From Clostridium thermopalmarium DSM 5974 (GTDB lineage: Bacteria > Bacillota > Clostridia > Clostridiales > Clostridiaceae): 64,000 nucleotides of DNA. This document shows, piece by piece, positions 18,099-26,646 of the stretch. The notes beneath the pieces were generated by a model that made no database searches, was not told the origin of the DNA, and saw nothing but the letters and a program-made list of their open reading frames with translations. Position 1 is the first letter of the stretch. Every line of letters begins with the position of its first letter. The stretch lies in the NCBI RefSeq assembly GCF_002995795.1, contig NZ_PVXN01000021.1, positions 62,001 to 126,000 on the forward strand, in the 5' to 3' direction. The position numbers were made by a program, and so were the translations under genes.

Positions 18099-18488
18099 CG
18101 AGTAAGTCTATAAGCCGAGTTCTGTATTAAATGGTCATCTATCTAGGCCTATTGTTACCAATAGGCTCAAGCGATCTTACCCGAAGACGGGACGGGCAGC
18201 CCCATGTGTCTTCCTATTCGATCTTGCTCCAGGTGGGGTTTACATAGCCGCAAAGTCGCCATTGCGCTGGTGAGCTCTTACCTCACCTTTCCACCCTTAC
18301 CTATTTTGTAAATCCCAAAAGCTATTAAAGCCTATACATGGGTATATTTACAATATAATAGGCGGTATATCTCTGTTGCACTTTCCTTAGAGTCGCCTCC
18401 ACTGGGTATTACCCAGCACCCTGCCCTATGGAGCTCGGACTTTCCTCTCCTGCATACAATGCAGCAGCGACCATCTGGCTTACTCGCA
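18099..18488 (-). ncRNA. rnpB: RNase P RNA, bacterial type B
   Basis: The catalytic RNA that removes tRNA 5' leaders. On the minus strand it starts GCGAGTAAGCCAGATGG and soon shows the P4 motif GAGGAAAGTCCGAGCTCC. Near the 3' end is ACAGAACTCGGCTTATAGAC, and the terminal bases pair with the 5' end (GAGTAAG/CTTACTCG). At about 390 nt its length fits the Firmicutes B type. Ends are placed by the P1 pairing and could be off by a few bases. A 63-codon frame inside it is not a gene. Confidence 0.96.
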
Positions 18489-18494
18489 AAGTAT

Positions 18495-18523
18495 ATGTTA
18501 ACATAGAAGATAACAAAAATCAA
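18495..18523 (-). promoter_or_regulatory. Promoter of rnpB
   Basis: -35 TTGATT (18518-18523), 17-nt spacer, -10 TAACAT (18495-18500). The -10 is about 7 nt upstream of the RNA 5' end. Confidence 0.7.
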
Positions 18524-18625
18524 ATTTTATTTTTTGCCTTATATGGGATTTCATATTTAACTTATCAATTATATCTCAATAAATGACAAATACTTCTTTA
18601 CATTTCACACTTTACACCATAATAT

Positions 18626-19441
18626 CTAATATATCTTATACGGATCCTTCACTTTTTCTGACACAAAAATCCTGTTTTTATGTCCATCACGTTGAAGTTT
18701 GCTCTCCAGCATAAAGGCTAGTATTTTAAAGGCAGGCCATTCTGTTCCAAAGTGTCCTGCATCTATTATCCCTATACCTTCTTCTGAAAAATCGCTGACA
18801 TAATGATAACTTGTATCTCCTGTTATTATACAGTCTGCTCCCATTTTTTTAGCTAGAGAAAAATACTCTTGCCCACTGCCGTTTATTACAGCCACTTTCT
18901 TTATTTTCATGAAATCTTCCCCAGCGTATCTTACATAAGGTATCTTAAAGCTTTTCTTTACTCTATTACATAAATCCTTCAAAGTTATGGTTTCATTTAA
19001 ATTAGCTAATCTTCCTATACCACTTTTATTATCTTCAAAGTATCTTTCTGAAGATAATTCCATAGTTACATATTCATTTAATCCAAGCAAGTTCATTACA
19101 GTATCATTTATTCCACCATCTACAGAATCTAAATTAGTATGAGCAGAATATAAGCTTATATCATTTTTTATAAGCTCCATTATCTTTCTTCCAACTAAAG
19201 TCTCTCCCGTTATAGAGGAAGGCTTTTTAAATAATAAAGGATGATGAGTAATAATTAGATTACAGTTCTTTTCTACAGCTTCTTTTATTACCTCCATGGT
19301 GCAATCTAAAGCTACTAAAATCGAAGTTATTTCCTTATCTAGTTCCCCTACCATAAGACCTACATTATCGTAACTTTCTTTTAAATTTATTGGAGCAAAC
19401 TTCTCTATTATTTCCTTTATATCTCTTATCTTTAAAGCCAT
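18626..19441 (-). CDS. Nif3-like / GTP cyclohydrolase I type 2-like metal-binding protein
   Basis: A 271-aa member of the YqfO/Nif3 family, dinuclear-metal toroid proteins of unsettled function. Metal-ligand segments are ITHHPLLF (residues about 64-71), SAHTNLDSV (about 98-106) and DAGHFGTE near 227. It is the short form without the PII-like insert found in the roughly 370-aa Bacillus YqfO. It overlaps trmK by a few codons, the usual pairing in Firmicutes. Older annotations call the family Ngg1-interacting factor 3. Confidence 0.92.
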   Translation of the reverse strand: MALKIRDIKEIIEKFAPINLKESYDNVGLMVGELDKEITSILVALDCTMEVIKEAVEKNCNLIITHHPLLFKKPSSITGETLVGRKIMELIKNDISLYSAHTNLDSVDGGINDTVMNLLGLNEYVTMELSSERYFEDNKSGIGRLANLNETITLKDLCNRVKKSFKIPYVRYAGEDFMKIKKVAVINGSGQEYFSLAKKMGADCIITGDTSYHYVSDFSEEGIGIIDAGHFGTEWPAFKILAFMLESKLQRDGHKNRIFVSEKVKDPYKIY

Positions 19442-20121
19442 AAATCAATTTCCTCCAATTTTTTTATTTTCCTTTTTAGCTCAATTCTTCTTAACTTAGC
19501 TAATTCTGTTTTATCATCTATGTAACTTAAAATATTACTATATTTATTTATTTTGTGATTAATATATTTTTTTAGTAGCGGATGCCTTTTATGTATTAGT
19601 TTTTCACCAATTTCATAGTATATATCATCTAATATCTTGGGCTCATTATTATACTTTACTTTTATTATCTCATAATATTTTCCTTCATCTATACAAAGTT
19701 CTTCCTCAAGAATGTCATATCCACTTTCATATAGGTATTTTCTCAATATGTCTGGATTTTGCACGGGCTGCAATACTGCATATTTAAGACTTTTAAATAC
19801 ATCTTTACTTTCTTCAATTATATCTCTAATTAGATTTCCACCCATACCTGCTATTATAGCACAGTCAACTTCGTAAGGTTCAATTGTGGTAAGTCCTGTC
19901 CCTAATCTGCAAGTAATTTTATTTTCTAATCCTTCTCTTTTTATGTTATGTTCTGCCTTTTGTACAGGTCCTCTATTTATATCTGACGCAATAGCTTCTT
20001 TGCATATACCCATTTTTATTAAATAAATAGGAAGATATGCATGATCCGTACCTACATCAGAAATTCTATTACATTCATCAATCAAGCTAGCTATAGTTTT
20101 TAGTCTTATGCTTATATTCAT
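19432..20121 (-). CDS. trmK: tRNA (adenine22-N1)-methyltransferase
   Basis: SAM-dependent methylation of A22 in tRNA. The Rossmann motif ISDVGTDHAYLPIYLIK, the acidic ribose contact ASDIN and the catalytic-region AGMGGNLI are clear. The C-terminal half is a Lys-rich coiled coil, as in TrmK. The ATG at 20121 has AGGAG 8 nt upstream, a site that begins at the stop codon of the preceding gene. A longer frame beginning six codons earlier is unlikely. Confidence 0.93.
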   Translation of the reverse strand: MNISIRLKTIASLIDECNRISDVGTDHAYLPIYLIKMGICKEAIASDINRGPVQKAEHNIKREGLENKITCRLGTGLTTIEPYEVDCAIIAGMGGNLIRDIIEESKDVFKSLKYAVLQPVQNPDILRKYLYESGYDILEEELCIDEGKYYEIIKVKYNNEPKILDDIYYEIGEKLIHKRHPLLKKYINHKINKYSNILSYIDDKTELAKLRRIELKRKIKKLEEIDLWL

Positions 20122-20131
20122 ATGTAATCTC

Positions 20132-21022
20132 CTATACAATAAATTGAAATACTATTTTCAATTGCATTAAAAAGAATGCTGATGATATTATTAAAGATAA
20201 ATAAATGTATAGATTAGCACTCTTTCTATCATATTTTGCATAAAAATATGCTGCATAATACATGCAGAATAAAATTGCCATATTCAAAACTCCATAAGTC
20301 GTCTGTTTAAAAGCAAATTGCTTTCCACTTCCCATTTTTACCGGTTCAAATTTCCTATTAAAGCTCAAAGGCATATCTTCTGGAATTAACCCTTTTAAAT
20401 ATAATATCAATGGAATTACTGTTAATGCCAATGCAATAATACTTACTGTAACAAAAGGAATCATAAAACTTTTTTCCTTATGCAAAGCAACTTCTTTTTT
20501 ATTTGAACTTTTCCATTCCAATATAGGAACTTGTTTATCTTTTAAGTAGCATATAAACCTTTCCACATCTTCTGGCGATATTGCATAATTTATATCTTTT
20601 GTTCTTAAATATATAATATTTTTCCTTGAAGTGACAAACATTTGGGTAGTTCCTATTTTATCTATAGCATATCTTCCGAAAGCAAAATTAGAATTTCCAA
20701 TACCATATAACCTAACACCATTCATTTTTTCTTTTGAAATATTATAGGCTTCTATCTCTTTAAAAGGGACTTTAACTTTCTTTAATCCATATATACATGA
20801 AATATATAAATTTTTATCGTCTATACTATATTTTAATGATATAGACAATAATAAATAGTATAATCCATATAAATCTGCCAATACTAAAAAGACTTTTATC
20901 AAAGTTAATAATACATATATATCAATAAAGCGACTTAAAGTCAGCATAAATATATTTAATATTGTAATGAAAAGAAATATACTAATTGAACTTGTACCTT
21001 TTTTACTATTATATATATCCAT
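20132..21022 (-). CDS. Membrane protein with bacterial PH domain, function unknown
   Basis: The 296 aa comprise two N-terminal helices (about 14-63), a soluble bacterial PH-like domain (about 70-165, including VKVPFKEIEAYNI and FVTSRKNIIYLRT), and three more helices from about 185 to the end, the first after a Lys-rich linker. The segment DMPLSFNRKFEPVKMGSGKQF between helices is probably outside. The function is not known. It starts after the rpoD terminator and is followed within 10 nt by trmK, so it heads the PH-trmK-nif3 unit. Confidence 0.75.
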   Translation of the reverse strand: MDIYNSKKGTSSISIFLFITILNIFMLTLSRFIDIYVLLTLIKVFLVLADLYGLYYLLLSISLKYSIDDKNLYISCIYGLKKVKVPFKEIEAYNISKEKMNGVRLYGIGNSNFAFGRYAIDKIGTTQMFVTSRKNIIYLRTKDINYAISPEDVERFICYLKDKQVPILEWKSSNKKEVALHKEKSFMIPFVTVSIIALALTVIPLILYLKGLIPEDMPLSFNRKFEPVKMGSGKQFAFKQTTYGVLNMAILFCMYYAAYFYAKYDRKSANLYIYLSLIISSAFFLMQLKIVFQFIV

Positions 21023-21053
21023 ATCATCACCTTCTTATTAGATATTATATCAT

Positions 21054-21082
21054 AAAAAAAGAGTAAAGGTAAACTTTACTCT
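21054..21082 (-). terminator. Terminator of the dnaG-rpoD operon
   Basis: AGAGTAAAG/CTTTACTCT stem followed by seven U on the minus strand, 10 nt after the rpoD stop codon. Confidence 0.88.
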
Positions 21083-21092
21083 AATAACAATA

Positions 21093-22202
21093 TTAATCTA
21101 AATAATCCTTTAACTTCTTACTTCTACTTGGATGTCTTAATTTTCTCAAAGCTTTTGCCTCAATTTGTCTTATTCTTTCTCTTGTTACATTAAATTCTTT
21201 TCCAACCTCTTCAAGAGTCCTTGCTCTTCCATCATCAAGTCCAAATCTTAATCTTAATACTTTTTCTTCTCTTGGAGTAAGAGTATCTAGTACGTTTATA
21301 AGCTGTTCTTTTAACATAGTAAACGCTGCGGCTTCAGCTGGTGCAGGAGCTTCATCATCCGGAATAAAGTCTCCTAAATGACTATCTTCTTCTTCCCCTA
21401 TAGGTGTTTCAAGAGAAACTGGCTCTTGAGCTATTTTCATTATCTCTCTAACTTTGTCAACTGGCATATCCATTTCTTTGGCTATTTCTTCTGGTTGAGG
21501 CTCACGTCCTAATTCTTGAAGAAGTTGTCTGGAAACTCTTATAAGTTTATTTATAGTTTCTACCATGTGCACAGGTATTCTTATAGTTCTTGCTTGGTCT
21601 GCTATTGCCCTGGTAATAGCCTGCCTTATCCACCATGTAGCATAGGTACTAAACTTGAATCCTTTTCTGTAATCAAACTTTTCTACTGCTTTTATAAGTC
21701 CTAAATTTCCTTCTTGTATAAGATCTAGAAACAACATTCCACGACCTACATAACGTTTTGCAATGCTGACAACCAGCCTTAAATTTGCTTCAGCTAACTT
21801 TTTCTTCGCGCCAATATCTCCAGCTTCTATTCTGTTTGCTAATTCTATCTCTTCTTCTGGTGATAATAGTGGAACTTTACCAATTTCTTTTAAGTACATT
21901 CTAACTGGATCATCTATAGATATTCCTTCTGGTATAGAAAGGTCTAATTCTTCTTCCTCAACTTCTAACTCTTTCATATCCCCTATGACTTCAATATCCA
22001 TAGATTCAAGAACTGCATATACCTTTTCTATCTGCTCTGGACTCAACTCTACATTATCTAATTCATCCATTATTTCTTTATATGTTAAACTTCCATTTTT
22101 CTTTCCTTTATCAATAAGATTTCTTATTATTTTCATTTTCTCATTATTATCTTTAACATTAGTCTTTTTAATATCGTTTTTCTTCTTGTTATCTGATGTC
22201 AT
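21093..22202 (-). CDS. rpoD: RNA polymerase primary sigma factor (SigA/RpoD)
   Basis: The housekeeping sigma-70 factor, about 369 aa. Region 1.2 is [21 protein letters not shown]. Region 2 contains [29 protein letters not shown], which opens the -10. Region 4 ends with the [23 protein letters not shown], which reads the -35. The ATG at 22202 has GGGAGG 7 nt upstream, lying in the last codons of dnaG. An ATG six codons earlier would sit on that site. Its own targets are visible here as the TTGACA/TATAAT promoters listed. Confidence 0.97.
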   Translation of the reverse strand: MTSDNKKKNDIKKTNVKDNNEKMKIIRNLIDKGKKNGSLTYKEIMDELDNVELSPEQIEKVYAVLESMDIEVIGDMKELEVEEEELDLSIPEGISIDDPVRMYLKEIGKVPLLSPEEEIELANRIEAGDIGAKKKLAEANLRLVVSIAKRYVGRGMLFLDLIQEGNLGLIKAVEKFDYRKGFKFSTYATWWIRQAITRAIADQARTIRIPVHMVETINKLIRVSRQLLQELGREPQPEEIAKEMDMPVDKVREIMKIAQEPVSLETPIGEEEDSHLGDFIPDDEAPAPAEAAAFTMLKEQLINVLDTLTPREEKVLRLRFGLDDGRARTLEEVGKEFNVTRERIRQIEAKALRKLRHPSRSKKLKDYLD

Positions 22203-22206
22203 TTCC

Positions 22207-23991
22207 TTACCTCCCTTCATGACTATTCATTTGCATTATATCTTTTTGAACTATTTCAAGTTCTTTTACAAGTTTTAAAGATTCTTTAAATAATCCTTTT
22301 ATCTCAAAATCTTTAATTTTTTCCATAATTTCCTTTTTCGACTCCTCCAGCTTAAATTTTTTTATTTTCTTTATACAATCATTTATTAACTCTTTATAGT
22401 TATCTGTATTTTCAATATAAACTTGCTGCAGCTTTATCCATTCCTTAGAACTTTCTATATCATTACATTTTGTTTCTATATATTTCTCAAAGTCTTTTAC
22501 GCCTTCTTTTAGAGCATTCTTTATAAGACCGAATATTTTTTTATGGCTATCTAATACTAAATCATCTTCACACACCAAATCAATAATGTATTGATATGCA
22601 TTTATATCTTTAACCATAATCTTAAGAAGACTTCTTTCAGCATTCATATAAGCTGGCTCTAAATATAATTTTTGTCCAAAATCATATTTTGTATACTTTT
22701 TTTCCATTTTTTTTACATTTATTTTAGCTTTTTCACTTATCAAATCATAAATTGCTTGCTCCTTTACCCCCGTTTCTTCTGATAATTTCCTTATATAAAC
22801 ATCCTTTTCTATAGGAGGCAACTCCAAAATAATATTGCAAGCTCTATCTATATATTTGACAATCATATTTTCATCTTTCAGATCAAGTCCCATACCAGCC
22901 ATTTTTAATTCATAATCAACAAGTGACAAAGAATTATCAATAAGTTTCATGAAAGCATCTTTGCCATTATTCTTAATAAACTCATCAGGATCTTTTCCCT
23001 CTGGTATGGTAAGCACTCTAAGGTCAAACCCCTCATTTTTTAATATTTTTAACCCTCTAATTGTAGCACTTTGGCCCGCTAAGTCTGCATCGTAAGAAAC
23101 TATTATTTTATCAGCATACCTTTTTAAGAGTTTCGCTTGCTCTACTGTAAGAGCAGTACCTAGTGATGCTACAACATTAGTAATCCCATATTGGTGCAAG
23201 GATATACAATCCATATATCCTTCTACAATTATTATTGTTCTACTTTTATTCTCTTTTATTGCAAAATTTAGTCCATATAGATTTATCCCTTTTTTAAATA
23301 TAGCAGTCTCAGGAGAATTTAAATACTTAGGCTTAGAGTCATCTAACACTCTTCCCCCAAATCCTATTACCCTTCCTCTATAATCAAAAACAGGGAAAAT
23401 AACCCTATTTCTAAATCTATCATAATAAGAATTATTTTTACCTTTTACTATTAACCCTGCATTTAGCATATCTAATTCCGTATATCCTCTACTTCTTAAA
23501 TAGCTTATTAGATTGCGCCATCCATCTCTTGCATATCCCAATCCGAATTTTCTTATAGTCCTATTTGTAATACCTCTTCTTATAAAATACTGTATAGCAT
23601 CTTTATTACTCTGTAGGCCTGTAAAATAATATCTGGCTGCCTCTACATTTATTTTATACAGTTTTTCAATCTTATTTTTATACTCTATATTTTTATTAGT
23701 ATTATCTCCTATGTCTATATTAGCTTTATCTCCTAGGTATTTTACCGCATCGATGAAGTTCATGTTTTTGATTTTCATTACAAAAGTTATAACATTTCCT
23801 GCTTCACCACATCCAAAACATTTATATATTTGCTTATCCTGAGACACAGTAAATGAAGGGGATTTTTCATTATGAAATGGGCATAATCCTATAAAATTTC
23901 TCCCAGACCTTTTTAGTGCAACGCTTTCAGAAATAACATCTACTATGTCATTTTGATCTTTAATCTTTTGAATTATTTCTTCACTAATCAA
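22207..23991 (-). CDS. dnaG: DNA primase
   Basis: Makes RNA primers for replication. The N-terminal CHC2 zinc domain has [11 protein letters not shown] and CFGCGEAGN (residues about 38-64). The catalytic core contains [13 protein letters not shown], and the TOPRIM motifs are [13 protein letters not shown] and [10 protein letters not shown]. The C-terminal domain that binds the helicase is poorly conserved, as usual. The start is a TTG at 23991 with AGGTGG upstream. At 594 aa it is of usual length. It forms a two-gene operon with rpoD, missing the rpsU seen in the classical macromolecular synthesis operon; rpsU is at 38601. Confidence 0.96.
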   Translation of the reverse strand: MISEEIIQKIKDQNDIVDVISESVALKRSGRNFIGLCPFHNEKSPSFTVSQDKQIYKCFGCGEAGNVITFVMKIKNMNFIDAVKYLGDKANIDIGDNTNKNIEYKNKIEKLYKINVEAARYYFTGLQSNKDAIQYFIRRGITNRTIRKFGLGYARDGWRNLISYLRSRGYTELDMLNAGLIVKGKNNSYYDRFRNRVIFPVFDYRGRVIGFGGRVLDDSKPKYLNSPETAIFKKGINLYGLNFAIKENKSRTIIIVEGYMDCISLHQYGITNVVASLGTALTVEQAKLLKRYADKIIVSYDADLAGQSATIRGLKILKNEGFDLRVLTIPEGKDPDEFIKNNGKDAFMKLIDNSLSLVDYELKMAGMGLDLKDENMIVKYIDRACNIILELPPIEKDVYIRKLSEETGVKEQAIYDLISEKAKINVKKMEKKYTKYDFGQKLYLEPAYMNAERSLLKIMVKDINAYQYIIDLVCEDDLVLDSHKKIFGLIKNALKEGVKDFEKYIETKCNDIESSKEWIKLQQVYIENTDNYKELINDCIKKIKKFKLEESKKEIMEKIKDFEIKGLFKESLKLVKELEIVQKDIMQMNSHEGR

Positions 23992-24002
23992 AGAAGCATT
24001 AC

Positions 24003-24392
24003 CACCTATTAACTATTTTTTTGAATGAACTTTATACATATTCGACAAAAAACATTAATATCCTTCCTCAAATTTTATTTTTTTTAATTATATATATATA
24101 TTCTTTATAAAATACAAATATCCTTCAACATTTTTATTTTTTATAAACATATATATTTTCCCATATAATTGCAAATGTTATTCATAATATTAGCAAATTT
24201 CAAACTACTACAGCTTATATTTAATTATTTCTATGCAACTAACATAAATCCTTTTAATAATCTTAAGTTTTAAGTTATAAATTTTGTTATAACTTAAAAC
24301 CTCAATTTATCTAAGCATATAATCTATTAAATGTATAATATTGAACTTCTTTTAATATGTTTATAATAAGAATTTTTTTAAGGAGTGTTATT
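24003..24392. other. AT-rich divergent intergenic region with an imperfect direct repeat
   Basis: It separates dnaG (minus) from the CotS-like gene (plus) and must hold both promoters. Two stretches starting ATATCCTTC and followed by T-rich runs (near 24058 and 24118) are imperfect copies about 60 bp apart. I see no ORF or RNA gene, and no promoter I would call with confidence. Confidence 0.5.
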
Positions 24393-25454
24393 ATGCCTGA
24401 ACTGGCTAAATTATATGATATAAATTTATTATCTGAAGAAAACATGAAGAACTTTGTACTTCCCTATTATGATCTTGAAAATGCTGAAGTTACTTCTATA
24501 AAGTTTAAAGATACAGATAAACAAAGGGCTGTATATAGAGTAACAGATTCCGGCAAAGACTACTGTTTAAAGAAAGTATATTTTGATAAAGGCGAGCTTC
24601 TGTTTGTGTACTCAGCAATAGAATGGATTTATAGAAATGGTATAAAAGCCCCTAAAATCCTTCCTAACAAAAATGGAGGCAGGTTTGTAGAATATGAAAA
24701 TATGCTATTTATCTTAACCCCTTGGATTTATGGCCGCAAATGTGATTATGATAATAAAGATGATGTAATAAATTCTTGTATAAACCTAGGGAAATTTCAT
24801 AAAGTATCCTTTAATTTTTTTCCTATAGAAGGTAGTACTATAAGGAAAGGATGTAATAATCTTTTTGAGTCAATTAACAAGCATTTTGAAAGACTACTTT
24901 TAAACTCTAATCTAGCTTTTAAATATGGTGATTACTTTTCAAAGATATTTCTTAGTCATTTTGATAAAGGATTGCATTTGGCTAAAATATCTAGCGAAAT
25001 GCTATCTACAATAAACTTTGAAAATTTAAGCATCTCTCTTTGTCATATGGATTATGTTAACAAAAATCTAATATTTGATGATAATAATGATATATGGATT
25101 ATAGACTTTGATAAATGCAGAATAGATTTTTGCATACATGATTTATCATACTTTTTTAGAAGGCTTTTGAAAAGAGATAAAACTAATTGGAATATAGATA
25201 TAGTTTTAAGCTCTCTAGAAGAATATGAAAAAATACATTCTTTGAATATTGATGAATACAAATATCTCTTAGCTTATCTTTCTTTTCCTCAGAAATATTG
25301 GAAGATTTCAAGAGATTATTATAAAAATATAGATAAATGCAATAAAAAAAGCTTTGTAAATATGTTAAATAGATCCGTAAAAAATTTTGATTCTCAAATA
25401 GAGTTTGTATATGCATTTATGGAACATATAAATAAAAAATTTAATATTAAATAA
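24393..25454 (+). CDS. CotS-family spore-coat protein (kinase-fold)
   Basis: A 353-aa protein with the aminoglycoside-phosphotransferase fold of the CotS/CotI/YtaA group, which sit on the spore coat and may phosphorylate coat components or sugars. The kinase-like core is seen in YCLKKVYFD (ATP Lys), CHMDYVNKNLIFD (catalytic loop HxDxxxxN) and WIIDFDKCRID (metal Asp), so the catalytic residues are intact. The chosen ATG at 24393 has AAGGAG 8 nt upstream; the frame extends 12 codons further without a site. It is a single-gene unit with a strong terminator. Confidence 0.87.
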   Translation: MPELAKLYDINLLSEENMKNFVLPYYDLENAEVTSIKFKDTDKQRAVYRVTDSGKDYCLKKVYFDKGELLFVYSAIEWIYRNGIKAPKILPNKNGGRFVEYENMLFILTPWIYGRKCDYDNKDDVINSCINLGKFHKVSFNFFPIEGSTIRKGCNNLFESINKHFERLLLNSNLAFKYGDYFSKIFLSHFDKGLHLAKISSEMLSTINFENLSISLCHMDYVNKNLIFDDNNDIWIIDFDKCRIDFCIHDLSYFFRRLLKRDKTNWNIDIVLSSLEEYEKIHSLNIDEYKYLLAYLSFPQKYWKISRDYYKNIDKCNKKSFVNMLNRSVKNFDSQIEFVYAFMEHINKKFNIK

Positions 25455-25466
25455 TATTTAAAGATT

Positions 25467-25516
25467 AAAACAAAACAAGTCACTGATTAATAAACATCAG
25501 TGACTTGTTTTGTTTT
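25467..25516. terminator. Bidirectional terminator between the CotS-like and macrodomain genes
   Basis: A near-perfect 20-bp inverted repeat (AAACAAGTCACTGAT ... ATCAGTGACTTGTTT) with A and T tracts on both sides. Confidence 0.92.
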
Positions 25517-25536
25517 ATTTTTATATTGGTATCCTC

Positions 25537-26319
25537 CTATATGTTTAATAATTTATTGTAAATATTTAAATCTTCATCCTTAAAAACATTAAAAATAACT
25601 TGTTTAATGAATGTGCTTTCCTTTAAAAAATCCCGTACAGTCTTCACGGCAATTTCTGCCGCTAGCATTTTGGGAAAGCGAAATGCACCAGTAGAAATGC
25701 AGCAAAAAGCAATAGATTCCACACCGTTTGCTACTGCAACCTCCAGACATGAATGATAACTACTTTTTAGCAGCTCTTTATCCTTTTCAGTTACTTGTTG
25801 ATGTATTATGGGACCTACAGTATGAATAACATATTTAGACGGTAGATTGTAAGCAGGAGTAATTTTTGCCTGCCCAGTTGCTTCTTCATGACCTTGTTTT
25901 TGCATGATCTCATGACATTTTGCACGAAGCTGAACACCAGCATAGGTATGAATGAAATTATCAATGCAGTCGTGCAGCGGCTGGAAGCATCCAAGCATTT
26001 TAGAATTTGCTGCATTTACAATAGCATTACATTTTAGTGTTGTAATATCTCCTTGCCATATATAAAGCCGTTCATCAGCTTTCGTAGGCTTAAGTGTGGC
26101 AACATCTGTTATTCCTCGATCTTTGTTAAACTGTGTCAAATACTCATCCTGAATTTTCAGAAATTCTTCGCTTACAGGATAAGGAGGTCGCACATTGAAC
26201 AGAGAACGTAGAAGCTTATTTTGACTCTCTTCATCAGATGGTATAATTAATTTTTTATATTGTTTTTGTTCTTTTAATAAATATTTAATTAACCAAATTA
26301 TTCTTTCTTTCTGATTCAT
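25537..26319 (-). CDS. Zinc-type macrodomain protein (protein-ADP-ribose hydrolase)
   Basis: 260 aa: an alpha-helical N-terminal extension (1-80), then a macrodomain with YIWQGDITTL, AIVNAANSKMLG and the phosphate loop ISTGAFRFP. The insert GCFQPLHDCIDN carries Cys-His-Cys residues in the arrangement of the zinc-containing macrodomains found with SirTM sirtuins, which remove ADP-ribose from proteins. No sirtuin or lipoate gene is adjacent. Base composition is visibly richer in G+C than the neighbours, and the gene stands alone between terminators, which suggests acquisition. GGAGG lies 7 nt before the ATG. Confidence 0.88.
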   Translation of the reverse strand: MNQKERIIWLIKYLLKEQKQYKKLIIPSDEESQNKLLRSLFNVRPPYPVSEEFLKIQDEYLTQFNKDRGITDVATLKPTKADERLYIWQGDITTLKCNAIVNAANSKMLGCFQPLHDCIDNFIHTYAGVQLRAKCHEIMQKQGHEEATGQAKITPAYNLPSKYVIHTVGPIIHQQVTEKDKELLKSSYHSCLEVAVANGVESIAFCCISTGAFRFPKMLAAEIAVKTVRDFLKESTFIKQVIFNVFKDEDLNIYNKLLNI

Positions 26320-26541
26320 TCCTTTACCTCCAAAATAACTTACTCAAAACGAATCCAATCCGGTACCAAGACCGTATGCTCTGCATTTATAGCTATTACA
26401 AAATAGACCTTATTTTTAACTATATTTTAAGTCAACAAAACTTGGGTTCTTACAGAAACTACAATATTTCTGGTGAAATTTATAAACAAACACCTCAAAA
26501 ATAATAAATAAAAGCTGTTTTTTCGTTTAAATAAATAATAA
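26320..26541. other. Intergenic region upstream of the macrodomain gene
   Basis: No gene is seen. The half next to the macrodomain gene (about 26340-26390) has the same richer base composition as that gene; the rest is AT-rich. It must carry the macrodomain promoter, but no clear -35/-10 pair stands out. Confidence 0.4.
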
Positions 26542-26586
26542 AATAGGGCATTACCTCTTTACTCCTTAATAGGTAATACCCTTATT
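26542..26586 (-). terminator. Terminator after ppdK
   Basis: AATAAGGGTATTACCT pairs with AGGTAATGCCCTATT and is followed by TTATTATTT on the minus strand, about 60 nt after the stop codon. Confidence 0.8.
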
Positions 26587-26646
26587 TATATTTTATTATA
26601 TCAAAAACCTTGATTTTACAAGTTTTTTAGACTAAAGTTAAACAAA

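Noticed and set aside
18332-18523. 63-codon frame on the minus strand with a Gly/Arg-rich product
   Set aside because: It lies within rnpB and covers its P4 motif; there is no ribosome site and the RNA explains the sequence.
21763-22278. 171-codon plus-strand frame opposite rpoD/dnaG
   Set aside because: Shadow of rpoD codons; no ribosome site and no family similarity.
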